Assembly (NCBI RefSeq): GCF_000002235.5
Contig: NW_022145597.1
Location: 23,390,923 to 23,454,922 of the forward strand
DNA length: 64,000 nucleotides
Reading direction: 5' to 3'
Origin: Strongylocentrotus purpuratus
Taxonomy: Eukaryota > Echinodermata > Echinoidea > Camarodonta > Strongylocentrotidae
Numbering within the stretch: position 1 is the stretch's first letter; each line of letters starts with the position of its first letter. Made by a program: the position numbers and the translations under genes. The notes beneath the pieces are model-generated. The model ran no database searches. It had not been told where the DNA came from and saw nothing but the letters and a program-made list of their open reading frames with translations. Below are positions 63,066 through 64,000 of the stretch, one piece after another.

Positions 63066-64000
63066 CTAAAAAGAAAAAGAAATGAAAGACAAAACGATGG
63101 AAGATTTTACTTCATTTACGTGTATCTACACATATTTTTATGCACTTCTTCTTCTACATTAAATGAGTAATACAAAATTCCTAGTTAAAAAGAAGTATGA
63201 ATATTTATCATACATGAGCGTTGACAAAATAAGCAAAGCTTGATACATTACAGTTACTCAGCCACGATTCATTTGCCGAGTTAGACTAGATCCATGTATT
63301 TCAGTGTACCTAATCTTCTAATCATAGAGGGTGGGATGGCTACAAATTTCACACTTTCCCTTTTCAACGACTTTTCTTGCTGTCTGTCTTTCACTTTCAG
63401 TAAAAAAAAATGTGGTCAAGACGCTCATATTCAACAATAATCAAAGCGCGCAACCTGGAAAAAGTTGCTCTGGTTAAATTACGAGTAAATTACAAAGTTG
63501 CATGCTTACTTTTAATTTAAGATGGCGCCCATGCATGTCAATATGTGAGCGCACAGCGCAGGCAGTGACGCAACAATACATGCGCATCTAAAAACATAGA
63601 TGACGCAATGTTTATGCGCAAATTAAAATGGCGGCCTTAACAGTGAAAGGGTGTATTGACTGGCAAGCCAATAACCTATAACTTTTTCACTGGAAGAAGG
63701 AGCAATATAATTCACCCTTCTCCAGAGACACCAAGTTCAAAGATCGGCAATGCGTGACATTTTCATGATTCGGCGCGCGTGTGCGAGGGTATAACACACG
63801 TATAAGGTATAGCGTTTTTTCAAAATCTAGCGCGTGCGTTGTGCGTAAGAGCATTTTCAGACCCTCAAAATGCGTGATGTCACGCCTAATGCGTGATACT
63901 TGGTAGCTCTGCTTCTCCCTGTAGACACTCCAATTATGACATTCCTGATATGACCCAGCAAGAAAGATACAGATGTAAAGTGACTATGGTGCAAGACCTG
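63066..64000. other. Intron 1 of TM9SF2 (partial); repeat-like CpG-rich stretch
   Basis: The first ~35 bp match intron 1 of the partial copy, then similarity ends. From 63,500 on it is rich in CG and in words such as AAGATGGCG and AATGCGTGA-TCACGC (63,747-63,900), which look like a dispersed element with inverted ends but cannot be delimited here. Exon 1 of the large gene is expected beyond the window. Confidence 0.45.

Overview
This is a eukaryotic window, most likely from a marine invertebrate deuterostome, with an echinoid as my best guess. The evidence is one conserved multi-exon gene with ordinary GT-AG introns, AT-rich non-coding DNA packed with short inverted-repeat elements, tRNA-headed SINEs, CR1/Rex-type LINEs, a Mag/SURL-like Ty3/Gypsy element, long homopolymer G runs and GA microsatellites. 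The species call is inference; no bacterial or phage gene organisation is present.

The main gene is a nonaspanin of the TM9SF2 type on the minus strand. Fourteen exons (2 to 15) lie between 63,065 and 42,943 with matching splice phases throughout; exon 1 must lie beyond 64,000. A second, partial copy on the same strand, with only exons 1 to 3, lies at 25,692 to 21,187. Its introns still align in patches with those of the large copy, so it is either a truncated tandem duplicate or a second haplotype left in the assembly. The 6.4-kb last intron of the large copy is almost entirely one whole-looking Ty3/Gypsy element (43,216-49,285) with identical 202-bp LTRs, in the same orientation as the gene.

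Layout: 1-3,200 is a 240-bp satellite interrupted by a 2-kb element that carries its own ~146-bp satellite. 3,200-21,000 has no convincing host gene apart from one possible first exon at 16,082; it holds minisatellites, SINEs and MITE-like inverted-repeat elements. 21,000-26,000 is the partial TM9SF2 copy, with two foldback elements and a LINE tail in its introns. 26,300-27,220 is a hAT-type element with a perfect 8-bp target duplication, holding a decayed C2H2 zinc-finger fragment. 29,100-32,200 and 35,300-37,900 are decayed LINEs, both minus strand. 38,113-41,884 is a short LTR element with an open gag and very little pol. 42,186-42,753 is another LINE 5' piece. From 42,943 to the end lies the large TM9SF2 gene, whose introns carry three kinds of SINE/MITE insertion and two local duplications that copied pieces of exons 10 and 11.

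No previously undescribed cellular system is visible. The most unusual things are the satellite-within-satellite element, the partial TM9SF2 copy with amino-acid-changing differences, the decayed extra copy of part of exon 11, the sense-oriented young Gypsy before the last TM9SF2 exon together with an atypical C-terminus, a repeated stem-loop plus short-tandem-repeat architecture at several LINE 3' ends, and a TTAA-ended MITE family with three copies in 13 kb.
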